Shown piece by piece: positions 7,111-15,331 of a DNA stretch of 64,000 bases (within the stretch, counting starts at the first letter, position 1; the number at the start of each line of letters is the position of its first letter). Origin of the DNA: Bifidobacterium avesanii (lineage in GTDB: Bacteria; Actinomycetota; Actinomycetes; Actinomycetales; Bifidobacteriaceae); the NCBI RefSeq assembly GCF_009299475.1, contig NZ_WBSN01000006.1, forward strand, positions 1 to 64,000. Direction: 5' to 3'. Below the pieces are notes generated by a model. It saw only the letters and a list, made by a program, of their open reading frames with translations, did no database searches and had not been told where the DNA came from. The translations under genes and the position numbers were made by a program.

Positions 7111-8784
7111 ATGGCCATGGCCAACGATACGAATGATGCCCTCTTCGACCCGGAGCGCACGGCCTACCTGCCGCCGCTGCCGGTACCGGGCGGCGCGGCG
7201 CAGTCCCACGCGCACGCGCGCCACGCCGAGCAGCCGGCGTTCGAGGCGCTGTTCGCCCCGTCCGCGCCCGAATCCATCCCGCCCGAGGGCATTGCCGGCC
7301 ACGCCGCCGGCGCCGCGGCCGTCTCCGGCGCGCGCAGGCGCCACGTGGGCCTGATCGTCACGCTGTGCGTGTTCGCCGCGCTGCTCGTGGCCTTGGTCGG
7401 CGGGTTCTTCGGCGCCCGCGCGTACTTCGCGGACCGCGTGGCCCCCGGCGTGAGCTTCGGCGGCACGAGTCTTGCGGGCATGACCGCCGACGAGGCGCGC
7501 AACGTGGTCGCCGCCAAGGCCGACGAATCCAAGATCGCCATCACCGCCTCCGACGGCAAGACCGCCACCGTGTCCCTGAAGGACCTCGGCGTCACCGCGG
7601 ACGTGGACGGCACCGTCATGAACCTGCTCAACGCCAAGTCCGGCGGCACGCTGGGCGCCGAGATCGCGCGCATCAACCCGTGGGCCTCGAGCGACGTGCC
7701 GCTGAGCCTCAGCACCGACAAGCTCGCGCTCGCCAACGCGCTCACCGAGCGCTTCGTGCACGAGGACGACCGCGCGGTCGCCTCCACCGTGGCCTATGCG
7801 GACGCCTCCTCCAACTTCGCCGTCACCGCCGGCAGGGACGGCCAGTCGCCGATCGCCCAGCCGGTCGAACAGGCCGTCGCCGCCGTGGCCGAGCGCCCCG
7901 GCACCGTCGTCAACGCATCCGTCACCTACGAGTCCGTGGCCATGCCGGTGAGCGTCGGCACCGCGCAGCAGGCCGCCGACCAAGCCAACGCCCGCCTCGC
8001 ATCCAAGCTCGTGGTGAACAACGGCTCCAAGAAGTCCTTCACCGTGCCCGCCGCGGAGATCGCCAAGTGGATCGGCTTCGACACGGACCCCGAGCAGGGC
8101 ACCGTGACGCTCAAGTACGATGATGCCGCCGTGAAGAGCTACCTCGAGGCCACGCTGCCGAACGAGCTCAAGCAGGACATGGTCAAGGCCTCCGTGGTCA
8201 CCAACAAGGCCGGCGCGGTGATGACCACGCTGCGCGAGGGTGTGGACGGCGTGACCGTGACCGGCGTGGACGATGCGGTGACCGCCGTGACCGCCGCCCT
8301 GCACTCCGGCGAATCCGCCACCTCCACCGTGAAGACGGAAACCACCAAGTTCGAGACCGAATCGCGTGCGGTGGACTACGACAGCCCCAACGGCGACCCG
8401 CACGTGGTGGTGAACCTGAGCGAGCAGAAGGTCTACGCGTACAAGGGCTCCACGCTCGTCAACACGTTCCTCACCTCCACCGGCAAGCTCTCCACCCCGT
8501 CCGACAACGGCACGTTCTTCGTGTACATCAAGTACGAGTCCAAGACCATGCGCGGCGCCGACTACGTGACGCCGAACGTGCCGTGGGCCATCTTCTACAA
8601 CCAGGGCGAGGCTCTGCACGGCGCCCCGTGGAACCCGGACGGCATCGCCAAGGGCGAGCCGCGCTCTCACGGCTGCGTCAACATGAACGTGGCCGACGCC
8701 AAGTGGGTCTACGACTTCCTGCCCGTCGGCGCGATGGTGCAGGTGGTCGGCACTACGCCCACCGCAGCCGTGCGCGCGAGCTGA
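7111..8784 (+). CDS. L,D-transpeptidase (YkuD), membrane-anchored
   Basis: A 557-residue cell-wall enzyme. It has a cytosolic N-terminus of about 75 residues, one transmembrane segment at about 78-100, two extracellular repeats of the peptidoglycan-binding type found in actinobacterial transpeptidases (about 105-400), and a C-terminal YkuD domain. The domain's catalytic motif SHGCVNM places the nucleophile at Cys522, with an upstream HGAPW histidine motif. Such enzymes make 3-3 peptidoglycan crosslinks that resist most penicillins. AGAGGA precedes ATG 7111; ATG 7117 is possible. The cytosolic tail contains DPERTAYLPP, a possible phospho-Thr site, which is speculation. Confidence 0.88.
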   Translation: MAMANDTNDALFDPERTAYLPPLPVPGGAAQSHAHARHAEQPAFEALFAPSAPESIPPEGIAGHAAGAAAVSGARRRHVGLIVTLCVFAALLVALVGGFFGARAYFADRVAPGVSFGGTSLAGMTADEARNVVAAKADESKIAITASDGKTATVSLKDLGVTADVDGTVMNLLNAKSGGTLGAEIARINPWASSDVPLSLSTDKLALANALTERFVHEDDRAVASTVAYADASSNFAVTAGRDGQSPIAQPVEQAVAAVAERPGTVVNASVTYESVAMPVSVGTAQQAADQANARLASKLVVNNGSKKSFTVPAAEIAKWIGFDTDPEQGTVTLKYDDAAVKSYLEATLPNELKQDMVKASVVTNKAGAVMTTLREGVDGVTVTGVDDAVTAVTAALHSGESATSTVKTETTKFETESRAVDYDSPNGDPHVVVNLSEQKVYAYKGSTLVNTFLTSTGKLSTPSDNGTFFVYIKYESKTMRGADYVTPNVPWAIFYNQGEALHGAPWNPDGIAKGEPRSHGCVNMNVADAKWVYDFLPVGAMVQVVGTTPTAAVRAS

Positions 8785-8845
8785 GGATTGCCGAGGGCCG
8801 GGGCCCGCTTCGTCCGCGCTCGAAACGCCGTGTTATGGTGTCGGT

Positions 8846-9250
8846 ATGAGCGTTGAAGAAGACAAGCCCCAGAATCTGGACATCCCCGAGCACCTCGAGT
8901 ACTCCGAGGAGCATGTGTGGGTGGACCAGTCCGTCGAGCCCGCGATCATCGGTGTGACCGAATACGCGGTGAGCCAGCTCGGCGACCTCGTGTTCATCGA
9001 CATGCCCGAGGTTGGCACCCGCGTGGAGGCCGGCGACGAGATCCTCGAGCTCGAATCCTCCAAGGCCGTCGAGCCGCTGATCAGCCCGGTGGCCGGCGTC
9101 ATCCGCTACGTCAACCAGGGCGCGGCGGACGATCCGAGCGTGGTGAACAACGATCCGTACGGCGAAGGCTGGATCGTCAAGATCGAACTGGACGACGACG
9201 AGCCCGAGCTGCTCGACGCGGACGCCTACGCCGCCATGATCAGCAAGTAA
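8846..9250 (+). CDS. gcvH: Glycine cleavage H-like lipoyl protein
   Basis: A 134-residue lipoyl carrier. The conserved LESSKAVEP hairpin puts the lipoyl acceptor at Lys73, and the fold-defining GVTEYAVSQLGDLVFID stretch is present. In the full glycine cleavage system H protein shuttles an aminomethyl group between the P, T and L proteins; none of those is encoded in this window. A lipoate-ligase-like gene lies 6 kb downstream. Lone GcvH-like proteins can act as lipoyl relays or in ADP-ribosylation systems, so the role here is open. There is no clear Shine-Dalgarno; the start is a possible leaderless ATG. Confidence 0.85.
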   Translation: MSVEEDKPQNLDIPEHLEYSEEHVWVDQSVEPAIIGVTEYAVSQLGDLVFIDMPEVGTRVEAGDEILELESSKAVEPLISPVAGVIRYVNQGAADDPSVVNNDPYGEGWIVKIELDDDEPELLDADAYAAMISK

Positions 9251-9306
9251 GGCAAGTACCAAGTACACGGAATCAGCATCGGACGAGACCCGCAAGGGGG
9301 CACAGG

Positions 9307-10497
9307 ATGTCGAACCGGGAAGCGAAGCAGAAACCCATCCGCGCGAGGCGGACCACCACCATCGTGGACGCCGCCTCGTGGCGCGAGCGCATCGAAAACA
9401 AGCCGATCGTGGTCCGCGCCACCCGCCGCGTGGTGACGCACGGGTTCGGCGTCTGGTCGGCGCTGTCCACCCTGTTCACCAAGCAGCTCGGCTGGTATCC
9501 GCGCGTCGAGCCGTACGTGGGCTACGGCACCGAGGCCTACTCGCGTCTGATCTGCCGTACCGTGCGCGCGCCGGAGAGGCGCGAGGCCGGCGTGCTCATG
9601 CGCGGCATCCGAGGCATGCTCACCGTGCCCGCGCCGCACACGCACGTGCGCATCACCGTGGACCGCCGCCCGTTGGAGACTGTGCAGATCGGCACGTCCG
9701 AGGCGTACGACCCGATCGACCCCTCGCGCGACCAGCCCAGCAGCTTCGCCATCTCCGACGACGCCGGCTACCTCGACCTCGTGGCCGAGCACCACATGAC
9801 TCCCGGCATCCATCAAGTCTCGTACAGCGTGGAGCGCCGGCCGGACGTGACCGCGCCGCTGTTCACCATCCCGTCCGAGGCGCAGGTGGGCATCATCTCC
9901 GACGTGGACGACACGATCATGGTCACGCAGGCGCCCACGCTGTGGAAGGCCGCGTACAACCTGCTCTTCCTCAACCCGCGCAAGCGCGCCGTGGTGCCCG
10001 GCATGAACGTGCTGTACTCCAAGATCGCGGACCTGTTCCCGGACGCGCCGTTCTTCTACCTGTCCACCTCGCCGTGGAACGTGGAGACCTCGATCCGCCA
10101 CTTCATCCGCTATCAGGGATACCCCGAGGGGCCGCTGCTGCTGCGCGACCTCGATCCGCGCCCCAAGACGTTCATCCCCTCCGGCGTGCAGCACAAGCTC
10201 GAGTTCGCCGAGCAGCTCATGGCCGACTTCCCGCGCATGCGCTTCATCCTCATCGGCGACGACGGCCAGAAGGACCCGACCACGTACGCCACGATCGCCA
10301 AGCGGTACCCCGGGCGCGTGATCTGCATCGGCATCCGTCAGCTCACGCCCAAGGAGGCGTCCGTGGTGCCGGCCATGCAGATCGCCGGCATGACCACCAC
10401 GCAGCCCATCCCCGTGACCGACGTGCCCGTGTTCACCGGCACCACCGGCTCGAACCTCATGAAGACCATGCTGCCGTACCTGCGCCACAACGTGTGA
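9307..10497 (+). CDS. App1-family (DUF2183) phosphatase-like protein
   Basis: A 396-residue protein of the App1/DUF2183 family, whose yeast member is a phosphatidate phosphatase of the HAD type. The catalytic motif DVDDT begins at Asp199 (SDVDDTIMVTQ) and FFYLSTSPWN is the second family motif. GDDGQKDP near residue 318 provides the C-terminal acidic site. No signal peptide or membrane segment is visible. It may dephosphorylate a lipid or related phosphoester. ATG 9307 follows AAGGGGG, 57 bp after gcvH on the same strand. Confidence 0.8.
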   Translation: MSNREAKQKPIRARRTTTIVDAASWRERIENKPIVVRATRRVVTHGFGVWSALSTLFTKQLGWYPRVEPYVGYGTEAYSRLICRTVRAPERREAGVLMRGIRGMLTVPAPHTHVRITVDRRPLETVQIGTSEAYDPIDPSRDQPSSFAISDDAGYLDLVAEHHMTPGIHQVSYSVERRPDVTAPLFTIPSEAQVGIISDVDDTIMVTQAPTLWKAAYNLLFLNPRKRAVVPGMNVLYSKIADLFPDAPFFYLSTSPWNVETSIRHFIRYQGYPEGPLLLRDLDPRPKTFIPSGVQHKLEFAEQLMADFPRMRFILIGDDGQKDPTTYATIAKRYPGRVICIGIRQLTPKEASVVPAMQIAGMTTTQPIPVTDVPVFTGTTGSNLMKTMLPYLRHNV

Positions 10498-10553
10498 GGA
10501 CGGGCGCAACGCGCGGGTTCGCCGCGGCGGGGTCGGTGTAGCATGGACGCACT

Positions 10554-12899
10554 ATGAGTGATGAAGCCATCGAATACCCGGTCGCGGCGCGCGAGCCGCA
10601 CACCCGATCGTTCCACAACGACGTCTTCGAGGACCCCTACGAGTGGCTGCGGGCCAAGGACGACCCGCGCACCCAGACGTTCGTGAGCGGGCAGAACGCG
10701 TACACGGACGCGCGCATGAAGCCGCTCGCCGGCCTGCGCTCACGCCTGTTCGACGAGCTCAAGTCCCGCGTGCAGGAAACCGACATGTCCGTGCCCACCC
10801 GGCTCAACGGCTACTGGTACTTCACACGCACGCAGGAGGGCAAGCAGTACGCCGTGCAGTGCCGCATCCCCGTGGCCGACCCCGACGACTGGACGCCGCC
10901 GACCGTGGACGCGGCCGCCGAACCTGGATCCATGCCCGGCGAGCAGATCGTGTTCGACGGCAACAGGGAGGCCGAGGGGCACGACTTCTTCCGCTGCGGC
11001 GGCATCGACCTGAGCCACGACGGCCGCTGGATGCTCTACGGCGTGGACGTGACCGGCGACGAGCGGTACGACCTCAAGATCCGCGACCTTTCCACCGGCG
11101 AGGACCTGCCGGAGGTCATCGAGCAGGTGTCCGCGGGCGGGTGCCTCACGCCGGACGGCAAATGGGCGTTCTACGTGAAGGTGGACGAGGCGTGGCGGCC
11201 GTACGCCGTGTGGCGCCACCGCGTCGGCACGCCCGCCAGCGAGGACGAGGAGGCGTGGCGCGAGGACGACGAGCGCTTCTGGGTGGGCGTGGGCCTGAGC
11301 TTCGACGAGCGCAACATCGTCATCGGCACCGGCTCCAAGACCACCACCGAGGTGCTCACCCTGCCCGTGGCCGATCCGACCGGCGGGTTCCGCGCGTTCA
11401 TCCCCCGCCGCGAGGGCATCGAATACGACGTGAGCTTCGCCTGCTTCGAGGGCGCCGGCGAGGACGGCGGGGACGTGCCCGTGGCCGTCGTGTACCACAA
11501 CGTGTCCAACCCAAACTTCCAGATCAACGTGATCGACATGCGCCGCCACGAGCCGCCGTACGACCTCGACGAGGGCACGGTGGTCGCGGCCGGCTCGCCC
11601 TATGGGTGCGAGCGCGGCGGCCAGTATTCCGCCATGCCGGTCGGCCGTCCCTGCCACGCCCCCGGCAACCCGTCGATCCTCGACGGCGCGCGCGGGCTCG
11701 GCATCGAGGGCATCGCCATCCACCGGCACTTCGTGCTGCTGTCCTACCGCGCCGAGGGCCTGCCGCATCTGGCGGTCATGACCAAGAACGACGCCGTGGA
11801 GGACTGGAAGGCCGGCCGGCCGTGGCGATTCGAGGAGATCCGCCCGAAGCCCGCCGCAGCGCTCAAACAGCCGTATGCCGAGCGCCTGTACTCGATCGGT
11901 TCCGGCGGCAACCCGTCGTACGAGGCGCCGAGGCTGCGCTACTCGTTCGGCAGCTACACCATGCCCGGCGAACTGCACGAATACGACCCGGCCACCGGCG
12001 AGGACGCGCTGCTCAAGCGCGCCACCGTGCTGGGCGATTTCGACCCGAAGAACTACGTGGAGCACCGGCTGTGGGTCACCGCGCGCGACGGCGAGCAGAT
12101 CCCCGTCTCGCTGGTGTGGCGCCCGTCCGTCTGCCATCCGCAGATCGAGGGCAGTCCCGCGCCCATGTTCATCACCGGCTATGGCGCGTACGAGGTGAGC
12201 ATGGACCCGGGCTTCTCCGTGCCGAGGCTGAGCCTCATGGACCGCGGCGTGCTGTACGCGGTGGCGCACATCCGCGGCGGCGGCGAGATGGGCCGCGCGT
12301 GGTACGAGCAGGGGCGGCGGCTCAACAAGAAGCACAGCTTCGAGGACTTCGTGGACGTGACGCGCGCGCTGCAGGAGGGCGGCTGGGCCGATCCGACGCG
12401 CACCGTGGCGAACGGCGGCTCCGCGGGCGGCCTGCTCATGGGCGCGGTGGCCAATATGGCGCCGAACCTGTACGCGGGCATCGAGGCGGACGTGCCGTTC
12501 GTGGACGCGCTCACCTCGATCCTCGACCCGGACCTGCCGCTGACCGTCACCGAGTGGGACGAGTGGGGCGACCCGCTGCACGACGCCGCCGTGTACGACT
12601 ACATGAAGTCGTACACGCCGTACGAGAACGTGCCCACGGCGGCCGAGCGCCTCGAGCGGTTCGGCACCGACCACTTTCCGAAGATCTTCATCACCACGTC
12701 GATGAACGACACACGCGTGCTGTACGTGGAGCCGCTCAAGTGGGCGGCGCGCCTGCAGGAGCCGGAGGTCGGCGCGGACGTGGTCGTCAAGATCGAGGTG
12801 GAGGCGGGTCACGGCGGCACGACCGGGCGCTACAAGCAGTGGGAGGAGGTCTCCTACGAGAACGCGTGGTGCCTGGGCGCGATGGGCATCACCGAGTAG
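10554..12899 (+). CDS. ptrB: S9 prolyl oligopeptidase / oligopeptidase B
   Basis: A 781-residue cytosolic serine peptidase. The N-terminal part (to about residue 440) is the beta-propeller that admits only short peptides. The C-terminal alpha/beta hydrolase domain carries GGSAGG with nucleophile Ser623, Asp near 719 (NDTRV region) and His753 in GHGG. RGGGEMGRAWYEQGR is the signature upstream of the serine. Oligopeptidase B cleaves after Lys and Arg and prolyl oligopeptidase after Pro; overall similarity favours type B, so the symbol is tentative. TAGCAT lies 9 nt before ATG 10554 with no Shine-Dalgarno, suggesting leaderless translation. Confidence 0.85.
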   Translation: MSDEAIEYPVAAREPHTRSFHNDVFEDPYEWLRAKDDPRTQTFVSGQNAYTDARMKPLAGLRSRLFDELKSRVQETDMSVPTRLNGYWYFTRTQEGKQYAVQCRIPVADPDDWTPPTVDAAAEPGSMPGEQIVFDGNREAEGHDFFRCGGIDLSHDGRWMLYGVDVTGDERYDLKIRDLSTGEDLPEVIEQVSAGGCLTPDGKWAFYVKVDEAWRPYAVWRHRVGTPASEDEEAWREDDERFWVGVGLSFDERNIVIGTGSKTTTEVLTLPVADPTGGFRAFIPRREGIEYDVSFACFEGAGEDGGDVPVAVVYHNVSNPNFQINVIDMRRHEPPYDLDEGTVVAAGSPYGCERGGQYSAMPVGRPCHAPGNPSILDGARGLGIEGIAIHRHFVLLSYRAEGLPHLAVMTKNDAVEDWKAGRPWRFEEIRPKPAAALKQPYAERLYSIGSGGNPSYEAPRLRYSFGSYTMPGELHEYDPATGEDALLKRATVLGDFDPKNYVEHRLWVTARDGEQIPVSLVWRPSVCHPQIEGSPAPMFITGYGAYEVSMDPGFSVPRLSLMDRGVLYAVAHIRGGGEMGRAWYEQGRRLNKKHSFEDFVDVTRALQEGGWADPTRTVANGGSAGGLLMGAVANMAPNLYAGIEADVPFVDALTSILDPDLPLTVTEWDEWGDPLHDAAVYDYMKSYTPYENVPTAAERLERFGTDHFPKIFITTSMNDTRVLYVEPLKWAARLQEPEVGADVVVKIEVEAGHGGTTGRYKQWEEVSYENAWCLGAMGITE

Positions 12900-13098
12900 C
12901 GGCGTCGGCTTGCCGGCGGTGCACTGCCGTTGGATTTGGCAGTTCGGTTGGTTCCGGCGGTTTTGTTCCGTTTGTTCCGTCGGTGCCGTTGGTTCCGGCG
13001 TCCCTCGGCGGGCGTCAGCTCGGGCGGATGCCGGCTCCGTGTCCACCTGCTGAGCGGCTTCCGCTCACCCCGTGGCCTCGCGAGTAGTCTGCCGTGCT

Positions 13099-14130
13099 AT
13101 GAGCAAGACATATCACATTGCAGTTATTCCCGGCGACGGCATTGGCAAGGAAGTCACGCCGTGGGCTCAGGCCGCCCTGGAGAAGGCCGCCGAAGGCGAG
13201 GCTTCGTTCACCTACGAGCAGTTCGATCTGGGCGCCGAACGCTACCTGCGCGACGGCGCGATCCTGCCCCAGGACGAGGAGGACCGCATCAAGCAGGCCG
13301 ACGCCATCCTGCTCGGCGCCGTGGGCGACCCGCGCATCAAGGCCGGCATCCTCGAGCGCGGCCTGCTCCTGAAGCTCCGCTTCGACCTCGACCAGTACGT
13401 CAACCTGCGTCCGTCCAAGCTGTACAAGGGCGTCACCTCCCCGCTCGCCAACCCGGGGAACATCGACTTCGTGGTGGTGCGCGAGGGCACCGAGGGCCTG
13501 TACTGCGGCGCCGGCGGCGCGGTCCGCCGCGACACCCCGGCCGAAGTGGCCACGGAGGTGTCCATCAACACCGCGTACGGCGTGGAGCGCGTGGTCCGCT
13601 ACGCCTTCCAGCTCGCCATGAAGCGCCGCAAGCACATCACGCTCGTGCACAAGAAGAACGTGCTCGTCAACGCCGGCGACATGTGGCAGCGCATCGTCGA
13701 CCGCGTGGGCGAGGAATACCCCGAGGTCACGCACGACTACTCGCACATCGACGCGGCCACCATCTACCTCGTCTCCGACCCGTCGCGCTTCGACGTGATC
13801 CTCACCGACAACCTCTTCGGCGACATCCTCACCGACGAGGCCGGCGCCGTGGTGGGCGGCGTGGGCTACTCCGCGTCCGGCTGCATCAACGCGTCGAACG
13901 AGTACCCGTCCATGTTCGAGCCGATCCACGGTTCCGCTCCGGACATCGCCGGCAAGGGCATCGCGAACCCGACCGCCGCGATCCTGTCCGCCGCCATGCT
14001 GCTGCGCCACCTCGGCTTCGACGAGGCCGCCGCGAAGATCGACGCCGCCGTCGAGGCGGACATCGAGGAGCTGGGCTCCACCACCCGCACCACCGAGCAG
14101 GTGGGCAAGGACATCCTCGCGCGCATCTGA
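13099..14130 (+). CDS. leuB: 3-isopropylmalate dehydrogenase
   Basis: A 343-residue NAD-dependent enzyme that oxidatively decarboxylates 3-isopropylmalate in leucine biosynthesis. Family motifs are IPGDGIGKEV at the N-terminus, the substrate-binding LRPSKLY and REGTEGLY, TDNLFGDILTDEA for the metal site, and EPIHGSAPDIAGKGIANP for NAD. TAGTCT (13085-13090) lies 8 nt before ATG 13099 with no Shine-Dalgarno, so the mRNA may be leaderless. No other leu genes are in the window. Closely related tartrate or isocitrate dehydrogenases exist, but the motifs fit LeuB best. Confidence 0.92.
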   Translation: MSKTYHIAVIPGDGIGKEVTPWAQAALEKAAEGEASFTYEQFDLGAERYLRDGAILPQDEEDRIKQADAILLGAVGDPRIKAGILERGLLLKLRFDLDQYVNLRPSKLYKGVTSPLANPGNIDFVVVREGTEGLYCGAGGAVRRDTPAEVATEVSINTAYGVERVVRYAFQLAMKRRKHITLVHKKNVLVNAGDMWQRIVDRVGEEYPEVTHDYSHIDAATIYLVSDPSRFDVILTDNLFGDILTDEAGAVVGGVGYSASGCINASNEYPSMFEPIHGSAPDIAGKGIANPTAAILSAAMLLRHLGFDEAAAKIDAAVEADIEELGSTTRTTEQVGKDILARI

Positions 14131-14422
14131 TCGGGATCTCTGGGCCGGCGGGCCGGTGCCGCCGATCCGTTGCGGTTGACAGCGCCGGCTTGTGCGGCTT
14201 GTGCGGCCCTCATATTGGCCTGTGCGGGTTTGTCTGACCTGCTTCGGTTGAGCCGGTTTATGCGGTCTATGTGGCTTGTGTGGCTTGTGCGTTGACGGGC
14301 GTCGGGCATATCAACCTTTGCGGCTGGTATGTCTGGCGCCCGTTTGGCATGCGTGGGGTTGTCATAGATTCGCGGGTCTGCTGTGCCGTGGTGTCGCGTG
14401 TTTCCCGCCATCTCCCCGCATA
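14131..14422. other. Low-complexity spacer before the palindrome array
   Basis: The region is rich in TGTGCGGCTTGTG-like repeats and T/G runs. It has no convincing gene, terminator or RNA. It separates leuB from the palindrome arrays. Confidence 0.4.
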
Positions 14423-14597
14423 TTCCGTATACGTGTATACGAAAACGTTAGTGAAAGCGGCCGTCCACGGTCTTCCGCGTATGCACGTATACGAAAAGTG
14501 CAGTGAAGGCCGTCGAAATCGTCCATTTTCGTATACACGTATACGGAATGGACCGTGAAGCCCGCCGCCTGAGGTCGGTTTCGTATGCGCGTATACG
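14423..14597. repeat. Palindrome array A: four copies at 52-bp period
   Basis: Four 16-bp near-perfect palindromes of the type CGTATACGTGTATACG start at 14426, 14478, 14530 and 14582, exactly 52 bp apart. Copies 1 and 2 are flanked by TTCC(G) and GAAAA; copies 3 and 4 are in the opposite orientation, copy 3 being the exact reverse complement of copy 1 over 23 bp. Spacers share a GTGAA motif 25 bp after each of the first three core starts, so they are diverged tandem units, not unrelated inserts. The cores are AT-rich in a GC-rich chromosome. Function is unknown; candidates are a phased protein-binding array or serial RNA hairpins. Confidence 0.85.
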
Positions 14598-14665
14598 GAG
14601 ATGACACCGGTAACGGCACTGGGGAGTCGATGGGAACGGCACCGTGAAAGCCGAATGCCGTCACT

Positions 14666-14941
14666 TTTTGTAAATCCGTTACAAAACAGATATCGAGGGA
14701 TCAGCCTAGGTGCCGGTTTTGTAAATTCGTTACAGACCGGACGCCGAGGAGTGCCGTTCAGCGTCGTTTCTGTAAATCCGTTACAAAAAGTGCATCGTAG
14801 AGGCACGTTCAGCGTCCCTTTTGTAAAATCGTTACAAAATGGATGCCGAGGGACCATGTTCGGTGTCACTTTTGTAAATCCGTTACAACAACGACAGGTT
14901 AGGGCCGGTTTCGGCGCCTGTTTTGTAACGGTTTTACAAAA
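14666..14941. repeat. Palindrome array B: six copies at 51-bp period
   Basis: Six palindromes of the form TTTTGTAA-N5-TTACAAAA start at 14666, 14717, 14768, 14819, 14870 and 14921, exactly 51 bp apart. The central five bases are mostly ATCCG; the last copy is inverted. The 30-bp spacers are related to one another (GTTCAGCGTC is shared by two, GTTCGGTGTC by a third), so this is a degenerate tandem repeat with strongly conserved palindromic cores, not CRISPR. It follows array A with one A-type GTGAA spacer abutting the first B core. Because 51 is divisible by three, both strands show 17-residue repeat frames, which I regard as incidental. Confidence 0.88.
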
Positions 14942-15331
14942 GTGACGGGCAGCGGGATGGAATGGGCCGGTGAATGGCGGACGGCATGGGGAAGGGCACG
15001 ATGCGATGGCATGACTGACGGTCCGATCGGTGGAACGGCAATGGCGCGGTCGACGGAACGGTATTGTCGGCAACGCGGCCGATGGTGTGATCGGCGGCAT
15101 GGCGATGATGCGGACAACGGCACGGGCGGCAACGCGTGGCTGATAATCCGATGAGTAGGCACGGCGGATGACATGACCGACGGGGTATGGTGATGATATG
15201 GCCGGCGGCGCGACGGATAGATGGTCGCCGGACGCCCAGTCGGGTGATATGGCATTCGGCACGGCGGATGTATGACGAACAGTTGCATGACGAACGGTCG
15301 AAACCAATCGGATGGAAGGCGGGACGCAAGT
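14942..15331. other. GC-rich spacer without a recognisable gene
   Basis: The region is full of CGGCA and GATGG-like short repeats. Frames on both strands are shadow-like. I see no promoter, RNA or protein I can support. It separates the arrays from the lipoate-ligase-like gene, whose start is itself uncertain. Confidence 0.35.

Noticed and set aside
14423-14941. CRISPR array
   Set aside because: Spacing is regular, but spacers are related to each other, repeats are short palindromes with orientation flips, and there are no cas genes.
14267-15307. Long minus-strand frame with FCNGFTK-like 17-residue repeats, and a 114-residue plus-strand frame with FVNPLQ repeats
   Set aside because: They follow from a 51-bp repeat, which is a multiple of three. 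There is no ribosome site, codon use is atypical, and the 52-bp half breaks the periodicity. Ribosome profiling would settle it.
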